This document shows positions 22,378 through 33,890 of a stretch of DNA of 64,000 bases, in pieces. The position numbers were made by a program, and so were the translations under genes. The DNA lies in NCBI GenBank assembly GCA_964019055.1, contig OZ025216.1, positions 6,935,840-6,999,839 on the forward strand, read 5' to 3'. Source of the stretch: Anthopleura xanthogrammica. Lineage: Eukaryota; Cnidaria; Anthozoa; Actiniaria; Actiniidae. Position 1 is the first letter of the stretch, and every line of letters begins with the position of its first letter. A model generated the notes under the pieces. That model did not search any database. It was not told the origin of the DNA and worked only from the letters and a program-made list of their open reading frames with translations.

Positions 22378-25300
22378 GCGTTTAGCAGTGAAAACGTCGT
22401 GTTTGGACCAAGAGAAAATTCTCAGCAAAATTCCAATTTGGTCAGCAAAAAACAGTTTATTTGACCAAAAAGCACCTATTCTCAGCCAAAACCCCATTTT
22501 TTTTCGCCAAAAAGTCGTGTTTTTATCTCAAGAGGTATTTTCAGGAGCAAAAAGTGGGGGTTTCAGCCAACCGGTCACGCCGTCAGCGAAAAACCTGGTT
22601 TTGAGAGCCAAAATAGCCATTTTTCAGTTTTTGGGGCTAAAAAGGTTTTTTTCCCAGCAAAACAGTGTTTTGGACACCGAAAATGTGCTTTTCTCGGCCA
22701 AAGGGTGCGTTTAGCAGTGAAAACGTCGTGTTTGGACCAAGAGAAAATTCTCAGCAAAATTCCAATTTGGTCAGCAAAAAACAGTTTTTTTGACCAAAAA
22801 GCACCTATTCTCAGCCAAAACCCCATTTTTTTTCGCCAAAAAGTCGTGTTTTTATCTCAAGAGGTATTTTCAGGAGCAAAAAGTGGGGGTTTCAGCCAAC
22901 CGGTCACGCCGTCAGCGAAAAACCTGGTTTTGAGAGCCAAAATAGCCATTTTTCAGTTTTTGGGGCTAAAAAGGTTTTTTTCCCAGCAAAACAGTGTTTT
23001 GGACACCGAAAATGTGCTTTTCTCGGCCAAAGGGTGCGTTTAGCAGTGAAAACGTCGTGTTTGGACCAAGAGAAAATTCTCAGCAAAATTCCAATTTGGT
23101 CAGCAAAAAACAGTTTTTTTGACCAAAAAGCACCTATTCTCAGCCAAAAGCCCATTTTTTTTCGCCAAAAAGTCGTGTTTTTATCTCAAGAGGTATTTTC
23201 AGGAGCAAAAAGTTGGGGTTTCAGCCAACCGGTCACGCCGTCAGCGAAAAACCTGGTTTTGAGAGCCAAAATAGCCATTTTTCAGTTTTTGGGGCTAAAA
23301 AGGTTTTTTTCCCAGCAAAACAGTGTTTTGGACACCGAAAATGTGCTTTTGTCGGCCAAAGGGTGCGTTTAGCAGTGAAAACGTCGTGTTTGGACCAAGA
23401 GAAAATTCTCAGCAAAATTCCAATTTGGTCAGCAAAAAACAGTTTTTTTGACCAAAAAGCACCTATTCTCAGCCAAAACCCCATTTTTTTTCGCCAAAAA
23501 GTCGTGTTTTTATCTCAAGAGGTATTTTCAGGAGCAAAAAGTGGGGGTTTCAGCCAACCGGTCACGCCGTCAGCGAAAAACCTGGTTTTGAGAGCCAAAA
23601 TAGCCATTTTTCAGTTTTTGGGGCTAAAAAGGTTTTTTTCCCAGCAAAACAGTGTTTTGGACACCGAAAATGTGCTTTTCTCGGCCAAAGGGTGCGTTTA
23701 GCAGTGAAAACGTCGTGTTTGGACCAAGAGAAAATTCTCAGCAAAATTCCAATTTGGTCAGCAAAAAACAGTTTTTTTGACCAAAAAGCACCTATTCTCA
23801 GCCAAAACCCCATTTTTTTTCGCCAAAAAGTCGTGTTTTTATCTCAAGAGGTATTTTCAGGAGCAAAAAGTGGGGGTTTCAGCCAACCGGTCACGCCGTC
23901 AGCGAAAAACCTGGTTTTGAGAGCCAAAATAGCCATTTTTCAGTTTTTGGGGCTAAAAAGGTTTTTTTCCCAGCAAAACAGTGTTTTGGACACCGAAAAT
24001 GTGCTTTTGTCGGCCAAAGGGTGCGTTTAGCAGTGAAAACGTCGTGTTTGGACCAAGAGAAAATTCTCAGCAAAATTCCAATTTGGTCAGCAAAAAACAG
24101 TTTTTTTGACCAAAAAGCACCTATTCTCAGCCAAAACCCCATTTTTTTTCGCCAAAAAGTCGTGTTTTTATCTCAAGAGGTATTTTCAGGAGCAAAAAGT
24201 GGGGTTTTCAGCCAACCGGTCACGCCGTCAGCGAAAAACCTGGTTTTGAGAGCCAAAATAGCCATTTTTGAGTTTTTGGGGCTAAAAAGGTTTTTTTCCC
24301 AGCAAAACAGTGTTTTGGACACCGAAAATGTGCTTTTCTCGGCCAAAGGGTGCGTTTAGCAGTGAAAACGTCGTGTTTGGACCAAGAGAAAATTCTCAGC
24401 AAAATTCCAATTTGGTCAGCAAAAAACAGTTTTTTTGACCAAAAAGCACCTATTCTCAGCCAAAACCCCATTTTTTTTCGCCAAAAAGTCGTGTTTTTAT
24501 CTCAAGAGGTATTTTCAGGAGCAAAAAGTGGGGGTTTCAGCCAACCGGTCACGCCGTCAGCGAAAAACCTGGTTTTGAGAGCCAAAATAGCCATTTTTCA
24601 GTTTTTGGGGCTAAAAAGGTTTTTTTCCCAGCAAAACAGTGTTTTGGACACCGAAAATGTGCTTTTCTCGGCCAAAGGGTGCGTTTAGCAGTGAAAACGT
24701 CGTGTTTGGACCAAGAGAAAATTCTCAGCAAAATTCCAATTTGGTCAGCAAAAAACAGTTTTTTTGACCAAAAAGCACCTATTCTCAGCCAAAACCCCAT
24801 TTTTTTTCGCCAAAAAGTCGTGTTTTTATCTCAAGAGGTATTTTCAGGAGCAAAAAGTGGGGGTTTCAGCCAACCGGTCACGCCGTCAGCGAAAAACCTG
24901 GTTTTGAGAGCCAAAATAGCCATTTTTCAGTTTTTGGGGCTAAAAAGGTTTTTTTCCCAGCAAAACAGTGTTTTGGACACCGAAGATGTGCTTTTCTCGG
25001 CCAAAGGGTGCGTTTAGCAGTGAAAACGTCGTGTTTGGACCAAGAGAAAATTCTCAGCAAAATTCCAATTTGGTCAGCAAAAAACAGTTTTTTTGACCAA
25101 AAAGCACCTATTCTCAGCCAAAACCCCATTTTTTTTCGCCAAAAAGTCGTGTTTTTATCTCAAGAGGTATTTTCAGGAGCAAAAAGTGGGGGTTTCAGCC
25201 AACCGGTCACGCCGTCAGCGAAAAACCTGGTTTTGAGAGCCAAAATAGCCATTTTTCAGTTTTTGGGGCTAAAAAGGTTTCTTTCCCAGCAAAACAGTGT

Positions 25301-26984
25301 TTTGGACACCGAAAATGTGCTTTTCTCGGCCAAAGGGTGCGTTTAGCAGTGAAAACGTCGTGTTTGGACCAAGAGAAAATTCTCAGCAAAATTCCAATTT
25401 GGTCAGCAAAAAACAGTTTTTTTGACCAAAAAGCACCTATTCTCAGCCAAAACCCCATTTTTTTTCGCCAAAAAGTCGTGTTTTTATCTCAAGAGGTATT
25501 TTCAGGAGCAAAAAGGGGGGGTTTCAGCCAACCGGTCACGCCGTCAGCGAAAAACCTGGTTTTGAGAGCCAAAATAGCCATTTTTCAGTTTTTGGGGCTA
25601 AAACGGTTTTTTTCCCAGCAAAACAGTGTTTTGGACACCGAAAATGTGCTTTTCTCGGCCAAAGGGTGCGTTTAGCAGTGAAAACGTCGTGTTTGGACCA
25701 AGAGAAAATTCTCAGCAAAATTCCAATTTGGTCAGCAAAAAACAGTTTTTTTGACCAAAAAGCACCTATTCTCAGCCAAAACCCCATTTTTTTTCGCCAA
25801 AAAGTCGTGTTTTTATCTCAAGAGGTATTTTCAGGAGCAAAAAGTGGGGGTTTCAGCCAACCGGTCACGCCGTCAGCGAAAAACCTGGTTTTGAGAGCCA
25901 AAATAGCCATTTTTCAGTTTTTGGGGCTAAAAAGGTTTTTTTCCCAGCAAAACAGTGTTTTGGACACCGAAAATGTGCTTTTCTCGGCCAAAGGGTGCGT
26001 TTAGCAGTGAAAACGTCGTGTTTGGACCAAGAGAAAATTCTCAGCAAAATTCCAATTTGGTCAGCAAAAAACAGTTTTTTTGACCAAAAAGCACCTATTC
26101 TCAGCCAAAACCCCATTTTTTTTCGCCAAAAAGTCGTGTTTTTATCTGAAGAGGTATTTTCAGGAGCAAAAAGTGGGGGTTTCAGCCAACCGGTCATGCC
26201 GTCAGCGAAAAACCTGGTTTTGAGAGCCAAAATAGCCATTTTTCAGTTTTTGGGGCTAAAAAGGTTTTTTTCCCAGCAAAACAGTGTTTTGGACACCGAA
26301 GATGTGCTTTTCTCGGCCAAAGGGTGCGTTTAGCAGTGAAAACGTCGTGTTTGGACCAAGAGAAAATTCTCAGCAAAATTCCAATTTGGTCAGCAAAAAA
26401 CAGTTTTTTTGACCAAAAAGCACCTATTCTCAGCCAAAAGCCCATTTTTTTTCGCCAAAAAGTCGTGTTTTTATCTGAAGAGGTATTTTCAGGAGCAAAA
26501 AGTGGGGGTTTCAGCCAACCGGTCATGCCGTCAGCGAAAAACCTGGTTTTGAGAGCCAAAATAGCCATTTTTCAGTTTTTGGGGCTAAAAAGGATTTTTT
26601 CCCAGCAAAACAGTGTTTTGGACACCGAAAATGTGCTTTTCTCGGCCAAAGGGTGCGTTTAGCAGTGAAAACGTCGTGTTTGGACCAAGAGAAAATTCTC
26701 AGCAAAATTCCAATTTGGTCAGCAAAAAACAGTTTTTTTGACCAAAAAGCACCTATTCTCAGCCAAAACCCCATTTTTTTTTCGCCAAATAGTCGTGTTT
26801 TTATCTCAAGAGGTATTTTCAGGAGCAAAAAGTGGGGGTTTCAGCCAACCGGTTACGCCGTCAGCGAAAAACCTGGTTTTGAGAGCCAAAATAGCCATTT
26901 TTCAGTTTTTGGGGCTAAAAAGGTTTTTTTCCCAGCAAAACAGTGTTTTGGACACCGAAAATGTGCTTTTCTCGGCCAAAGGGT
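22378..26984. repeat. Mostly consensus monomers with scattered markers
   Basis: Fourteen copies. CTTTTGTCGG occurs at two copies spaced 659 bp (near 23350 and 24009), a subfamily marker here found in otherwise standard copies. The copy at 24023 has TGGGGTTTTC and CATTTTTGAG. GAAGATGTG appears near 24984 and 26300. The linked CTGAAGAGG/CATGCC haplotype of the previous block reappears in the adjacent copies at 25997 and 26326, only the second of which also has AGCCC. The copy at 26655 has a nine-T run (330 bp), CCAAATAGTCG and GGTTACGCC. Confidence 0.75.
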
Positions 26985-28299
26985 GCGTTTAGCAGTGAAA
27001 ACGTCGTGTTTCGACCAAGAGAAAATTCTCAGCAAAATTCCAATTTGGTCAGCAAAAAACAGTTTTTTTGACCAAAAAGCACCTATTCTCTGCCAAAACC
27101 CCAATTTTTTTTCGCCAAAAAGTCGTGTTTTTATCTCAAGAGGTATTTTCAGGAGCAAAAAGTGGGGGTTTCAGCCAACCGGTCACGCGGTCAGCGAAAA
27201 ACCTGGTTTTGAGAGCCAAAATAGCCATTTTTCAGTTTTTGGGGCTAAAAAGGTTTTTTTCCCAGCAAAACAGTGTTTTGGACACCGAAAATGTGCTTTT
27301 CTCGGCCAAAGGGTGCGTTTAGCAGTGAAAACGTCGTGTTTGGACCAAGAGAAAATTCTCAGCAAAATTCCAATTTGGTCAGCAAAAAACAGTTTTTTTG
27401 ACCAAAAAGCACCTATTCTCAGCCAAAACCCCATTTTTTTTCGCCAAAAAGTCGTGTTTTTATCTCAAGAGGTATTTTCAGGAGCAAAAAGTGGGGGTTT
27501 CAGCCAACCGGTAACGCCGTCAGCGAAAAACCTGGTTTTGAGAGCCAAAATAGCCATTTTTCAGTTTTTGGGGCTAAAAAGATTTTTTCCCAGCAAAACA
27601 GTGTTTTGGACACCGAAAATGTGCTTTTCTCGGCCAAAGGGTGCGTTTAGCAGTGAAAACGTCGTGTTTGGACCAAGAGAAAATTCTCAGCAAAATTCCA
27701 ATTTGGTCAGCAAAAAACAGTTTTTTTGACCAAAAAGCACCTATTCTCAGCCAAAACCCCATTTTTTTTCGCCAAAAAGTCGTGTTTTTATCTCAAGAGG
27801 TATTTTCAGGAGCAAAAAGTGGGGGTTTCAGCCAACCGGTCATGCGGTCAGCGAAAAACCTGGTTTTGAGAGCCAAAATAGCCATTTTTCAGTTTTTGGG
27901 GCTAAAAAGGTTTTTTTCCCAGCAAAACAGTGTTTTGGACACCGAAAATGTGCTTTTCTCGGCCAAAGGGTGCGTTTAGCAGTGAAAACGTCGTGTTTGG
28001 ACCAAGAGAAAATTCTCAGCAAAATTCCAATTTGGTCAGCAAAAAACAGTTTTTTTGACCAAAAAGCACCTATTCTCAGCCAAAACCCCATTTTTTTTCG
28101 CCAAAAAGTCGTGTTTTTATCTCAAGAGGTATTTTCAGGAGCAAAAAGTGGGGGTTTCAGCCAACCGGTAACGCCGTTAGCGAAAAACCTGGTTTTGAGA
28201 GCCAAAATAGCCATTTTTCAGTTTTTGGGGCTAAAAAGATTTTTTCCCAGCAAAACAGTGTTTTGGACACCGAAAATGTGCTTTTCTCGGCCAAAGGGT
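26985..28299. repeat. Two-copy higher-order repeat (657-658 bp)
   Basis: Two successive dimers, 26985-27642 and 27643-28299. In each, the first copy has GCGGTCAGC for GCCGTCAGC (near 27188 and 27845). The second has GGTAACGCC (near 27512 and 28169) and a shortened AAAAAGATTTTTTCCC, which makes it 328 bp. The first dimer also has TTTCGACC and CTCTGCCAAAA changes; the second has GCCGTTAGC. Two linked differences in the same order support duplication as a unit. Confidence 0.75.
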
Positions 28300-29615
28300 G
28301 CGTTTAGCAGTGAAAACGTCGTGTTTGGACCAAGAGAAAATTCTCAGCAAAATTCCAATTTGGTCAGCAAAAAACAGTTTTTTTGACCAAAAAGCACCTA
28401 TTCTCAGCCAAAACCCCATTTTGTTTCGCCAAAAAGTCGTGTTTTTATCTCAAGAGGGATTTTCAGGAGCAAAAAGTGGGGGTTTCAGCCAACCGGTCAC
28501 GCCGTCAGCGAAAAACCTGGTTTTGAGAGCCAAAATAGCCATTTTTCAGTTTTTGGGGCTAAAAAGGTTTTTTTCCCAGCAAAACAGTGTTTTGGACACC
28601 GAAAATGTGCTTTTCTCGGCCAAAGGGTGCGTTTAGCAGTGAAAACGTCGTGTTTGGACCAAGAGAAAATTCTCAGCAAAATTCCAATTTGGTCAGCAAA
28701 AAACAGTTTTTTTGACCAAAAAGCACCTATTCACAGCCAAAACCCCATTTTTTTTCGCCAAAAAGTCGTGTTTTTATCTCAAGAGGTATTTTAAGGAGCA
28801 AAAAGTGGGGGTTTCAGCCAACCGGTCACGCCGTCAGCGAAAAACCTGGTTTTGAGAGCCAAAATAGCCATTTTTCAGTTTTTGGGGCTAAAAAGGTTTT
28901 TTTCCCAGCAAAACAGTGTTTTGGACACCGAAAATGTGCTTTTCTCGGCCAAAGGGTGCGTTTAGCAGTGAAAACGTCGTGTTTGGACCAAGAGAAAATT
29001 CTCAGCAAAATTCCAATTTGGTCAGCAAAAAACAGTTTTTTTGACCAAAAAGCACCTATTCACAGCCAAAACCCCATTTTTTTTCGCCAAAAAGTCGTGT
29101 TTTTATCTCAAGAGGTATTTTCAGGAGCAAAAAGTGGGGGTTTCAGCCAACCGGTCACGCCGTCAGCGAAAAACCTGGTTTTCTGAGCCAAAATAGCCAT
29201 TTTTCAGTTTTTGGGGCTAAAAAGGTTTTTTTCCCAGCAAAACAGTGTTTTGGACACCGAAAATGTGCTTTTCTCGGCCAAAGGGTGCGTTTAGCAGTGA
29301 AAACGTCGTGTTTGGACCAAGAGAAAATTCTCAGCAAAATTCCAATTTGGTCAGCAAAAAACAGTTTTTTTGACCAAAAAGCACCTATTCTCAGCCAAAA
29401 CCCCATTTTTTTTCGCCAAAAAGTCGTGTTTTTATCCCAAGAGGGATTTTCAGGAGCAAAAAGTGGGGGTTTCAGCCAACCGGTCACGCCGTCAGCGAAA
29501 AACCTGGTTTTGAGAGCCAAAATAGCCATTTTTCAGTTTTTGGGGCTAAAAAGGTTTTTTTCCCAGCAAAACAGTGTTTTGGACACCGAAAATGTGCTTT
29601 TCTCGGCCAAAGGGT
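28300..29615. repeat. Transition monomers introducing CACAGCC and TTCTGAGCC variants
   Basis: Four copies. TATTCACAGCC first appears near 28730 and again near 29060. GGTTTTCTGAGCC, two changes together, appears near 29181. Copies with GAGGGATT lie at 28300 and 29287; the latter also has ATCCCAAG. TTTTAAGGAGC near 28791 is private. These variants seed the trimer that follows. Confidence 0.7.
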
Positions 29616-32573
29616 GCGTTTAGCAGTGAAAACGTCGTGTTTGGACCAAGAGAAAATTCTCAGCAAAATTCCAATTTGGTCAGCAAAAAACAGTTTTTTT
29701 GACCAAAAAGCACCTATTCACAGCCAAAACCCCATTTTTTTTCGCCAAAAAGTCGTGTTTTTATCTCAAGAGGTATTTTCAGGAGCAAAAAGTGGGGGTT
29801 TCAGCCAACCGGTCACGCCGTCAGCGAAAAACCTGGTTTTCTGAGCCAAAATAGCCATTTTTCAGTTTTTGGGGCTAAAAAGGTTTTTTTCCCAGCAAAA
29901 CAGTGTTTTGGACACCGAAAATGTGCTTTTCTCGGCCAAAGGGTGCGTTTAGCAGTGAAAACGTCGTGTTTGGACCAAGAGAAAATTCTCAGCAAAATTC
30001 CAATTTGCTCAGCAAAAAACAGTTTTTTTGACCAAAAAGCACCTATTCTCAGCCAAAACCCCATTTTTTTTCGCCAAAAAGTCGTGTTTTTATCTCAAGA
30101 GGTATTTTCAGGAGCAAAAAGTGGGGGTTTCAGCCAACCGGTCACGCCGTCAGCGAAAAACCTGGTTTTGAGAGCCAAAATAGCCATTTTTCAGTTTTTG
30201 GGGCTAAAAAGTTTTTTTCCCCAGCAAAACAGTGTTTTGGACACCGAAAATGTGCTTTTCTCGGCCAAAGGGTGCGTTTAGCAGTGAAAACGTCGTGTTT
30301 GGACCAAGAGAAAATTCTCAGCAAAATTCCAATTTGGTCAGCAAAAAACAGTTTTTTTGACCAAAAAGCACCTATTCTCAGCCAAAACCCCATTTTTTTT
30401 TGCCAAAAAGTCGTGTTTTTATCTCAAGAGGTATTTTCAGGAGCAAAAAGTGGGGGTTTCAGCCAACCGGTCACGCCGTCAGCGAAAAACCTGGTTTTGA
30501 GAGCCAAAATAGCCATTTTTCAGTTTTTGGGGCTAAAAAGGTTTTTTTCCCAGCAAAACAGTGTTTTGGACACCGAAAATGTGCTTTTCTCGGCCAAAGG
30601 GTGCGTTAAGCAGTGAAAACGTCGTGTTTGGACCAAGAGAAAATTCTCAGCAAAATTCCAATTTGGTCAGCAAAAAACAGTTTTTTTGACCAAAAAGCAC
30701 CTATTCACAGCCAAAACCCCATTTTTTTTCGCCAAAAAGTCGTGTTTTTATCTCAAGAGGTATTTTCAGGAGCAAAAAGTGGGGGTTTCAGCCAACCGGT
30801 CACGCCGTCAGCGAAAAACCTGGTTTTCTGAGCCAAAATAGCCATTTTTCAGTTTTTGGGGCTAAAAAGGTTTTTTTCCCAGCAAAACAGTGTTTTGGAC
30901 ACCGAAAATGTGCTTTTCTCGGCCAAAGGGTGCGTTTAGCAGTGAAAACGTCGTGTTTGGACCAAGAGAAAATTCTCAGCAAAATTCCAATTTGCTCAGC
31001 AAAAAACAGTTTTTTTGACCAAAAAGCACCTATTCTCAGCCAAAACCCCATTTTTTTTCGCCAAAAAGTCGTGTTTTTATCTCAAGAGGTATTTTCAGGA
31101 GCAAAAAGTGGGGGTTTCAGCCAACCGGTCACGCCGTCAGCGAAAAACCTGGTTTTGAGAGCCAAAATAGCCATTTTTCAGTTTTTGGGGCTAAAAAGTT
31201 TTTTTCCCAGCAAAACAGTGTTTTGGACACCGAAAATGTGCTTTTCTCGGCCAAAGGGTGCGTTTAGCAGTGAAAACGTCGTGTTTGGACCAAGAGAAAA
31301 TTCTCAGCAAAATTCCAATTTGGTCAGCAAAAAACAGTTTTTTTGACCAAAAAGCACCTATTCTCAGCCAAAACCCCATTTTTTTTTGCCAAAAAGTCGT
31401 GTTTTTATCTCAAGAGGTATTTTCAGGAGCAAAAAGTGGGGGTTTCAGCCAACCGGTCACGCCGTCAGCGAAAAACCTGGTTTTGAGAGCCAAAATAGCC
31501 ATTTTTCAGTTTTTGGGGCTAAAAAGGTTTTTTTCCCAGCAAAACAGTGTTTTGGACACCGAAAATGTGCTTTTCTCGGCCAAAGGGTGCGTTTAGCAGT
31601 GAAAACGTCGTGTTTGGACCAAGAGAAAATTCTCAGCAAAATTCCAATTTGGTCAGCAAAAAACAGTTTTTTTGACCAAAAAGCACCTATTCTCAGCCAA
31701 AACCCCATTTTTTTTCGCCAAAAAGTCGTGTTTTTATCTCAAGAGGTATTTTCAGGAGCAAAAAGTGGGGGTTTCAGCCAACCGGTCACGCCGTCAGCGA
31801 AAAACCTGGTTTTCTGAGCCAAAATAGCCATTTTTCAGTTTTTGGGGCTAAAAAGGTTTTTTTCCCAGCAAAACAGTGTTTTGGACACCGAAAATGTGCT
31901 TTTCTCGGCCAAAGGGTGCGTTTAGCAGTGAAAACGTCGTGTTTGGACCAAGAGAAAATTCTCAGCAAAATTCCAATTTGCTCAGCAAAAAACAGTTTTT
32001 TTGACCAAAAAGCACCTATTCTCAGCCAAAACCCCATTTTTTTTCGCCAAAAAGTCGTGTTTTTATCTCAAGAGGTATTTTCAGGAGCAAAAAGTGGGGT
32101 TTCAGCCAACCGGTCACGCCGTCAGCGAAAAACCTGGTTTTGAGAGCCAAAATAGCCATTTTTCAGTTTTTGGGGCTAAAAAGGTTTTTTTCCCAGCAAA
32201 ACAGTGTTTTGGACACCGAAAATGTGCTTTTCTCGGCCAAAGGGTGCGTTTAGCAGTGAAAACGTCGTGTTTGGACCAAGAGAAAATTCTCAGCAAAATT
32301 CCAATTTGGTCAGCAAAAAACAGTTTTTTTGACCAAAAAGCACCTATTCTCAGCCAAAACCCCATTTTTTTTGCCAAAAAGTCGTGTTTTTATCTCAAGA
32401 GGTATTTTCAGGAGCAAAAAGTGGGGGTTTCAGCCAACCGGTCACGCCGTCAGCGAAAAACCTGGTTTTGAGAGCCAAAATAGCCATTTTTCAGTTTTTG
32501 GGGCTAAAAAGGTTTTTTTCCCAGCAAAACAGTGTTTTGGACACCGAAAATGTGCTTTTCTCGGCCAAAGGGT
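29616..32573. repeat. Three tandem copies of a trimer (987, 986, 985 bp)
   Basis: Units 29616-30602, 30603-31588 and 31589-32573. Each runs: a copy with GGTTTTCTGAGCC (near 29839, 30826, 31813); a copy with TTTGCTCAGC (near 30007, 30994, 31980); then a copy in which CGCC after the T-run is TGCC (near 30401, 31388, 32373). The first two units also have CACAGCC in copy one and AAAAAGTTTTTTT in copy two. The third unit has lost these and has lost one G in GTGGGGTTTC. The 30603 copy begins GCGTTAAGC, a change otherwise seen only at 2635 and 2964. This is the clearest higher-order repeat in the window. Confidence 0.85.
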
Positions 32574-33890
32574 GCGTTTAGCAGTGAAAACGTCGTGTTT
32601 GGACCAAGAGAAAATTCTCAGCAAAATTCCAATTTGGTCAGCAAAAAACAGTTTTTTTGACCAAAAAGCACCTATTCTCAGCCAAAACCCCATTTTTTTT
32701 TCGCCAAAAAGTCGTGTTTTTATCTCAAGAGGTATTTTCAGGAGCAAAAAGTGGGGGTTTCAGCCAACCGGTCACGCCGTCAGCGAAAAACCTGGTTTTG
32801 AGAGCCAAAATAGCCATTTTTCAGTTTTTGGGGCTAAAAAGGTTTTTTTCCCAGCAAAACAGTGTTTTGGACACCGAAAATGTGCTTTTCTCGGCCAAAG
32901 GGTGCGTTTAGCAGTGAAAACGTCGTGTTTGGACCAAGAGAAAATTCTCAGCAAAATTCCAATTTGGTCAGCAAAAAACAGTTTTTTTGACCAAAAAGCA
33001 CCTATTCTCAGCCAAAACCCCATTTTTTTTCGCCAAAAAGTCGTGTTTTTATCTCAAGAGGTATTTTCAGGAGCAAAAAGTGGGGGTTTCAGCCAACCGG
33101 TCACGCCGTCAGCGAAAAACCTGGTTTTGAGAGCCAAAATAGCCATTTTTCAGTTTTTGGGGCTAAAAAGGTTTTTTTTCCAGCAAAACAGTGTTTTGGA
33201 CACCGAAAATGTGCTTTTCTCGGCCAAAGGGTGCGTTTAGCAGTGAAAACGTCGTGTTTGGACCAAGAGAAAATTCTCAGCAAAATTCCAATTTGGTCAG
33301 CAAAAAACAGTTTTTTTGACCAAAAAGCACCTATTCTCAGCCAAAACCCCATTTTTTTTTGCCAAAAAGTCGTGTTTTTATCTCAAGAGGTATTTTCAGG
33401 AGCAAAAAGTGGGGGTTTCAGCCAACCGGTCACGCCGTCAGCGAAAAACCTGGTTTTGAGAGCCAAAATAGCCATTTTTCAGTTTTTGGGGCTAAAAAGG
33501 TTTTTTTCCCAGCAAAACAGTGTTTTGGACACCGAAAATGTGCTTTTCTCGGCCAAAGGGTGCGTTTAGCAGTGAAAACGTCGTGTTTGGACCAAGAGAA
33601 AATTCTCAGCAAAATTCCAATTTGGTCAGCAAAAAACAGTTTTTTTGACCAAAAAGCACCTATTCTCAGCCAAAACCCCATTTTGTTTCGCCAAAAAGTC
33701 GTGTTTTTATCTCAAGAGGTATTTTCAGGAGCAAAAAGTGGGGGTTTCAGCCAACCGGTCACGCCGTCAGCGAAAAACCTGGTTTTGAGAGCCAAAATAG
33801 CCATTTTTCAGTTTTTGGGGCTAAAAAGGTTTTTTTTCCAGCAAAACAGTGTTTTGGACACCGAAAATGTGCTTTTCTCGGCCAAAGGGT
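32574..33890. repeat. Monomers introducing the GGTTTTTTTTCCAGC variant
   Basis: Four copies. The first is 330 bp with a nine-T run. GGTTTTTTTTCCAGC, a C-to-T change that lengthens the T-run, first appears near 33178 and again near 33836. The copy at 33233 has the TGCC change of the preceding trimer, and that at 33562 has TTTTGTTTCGCC. Confidence 0.7.
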
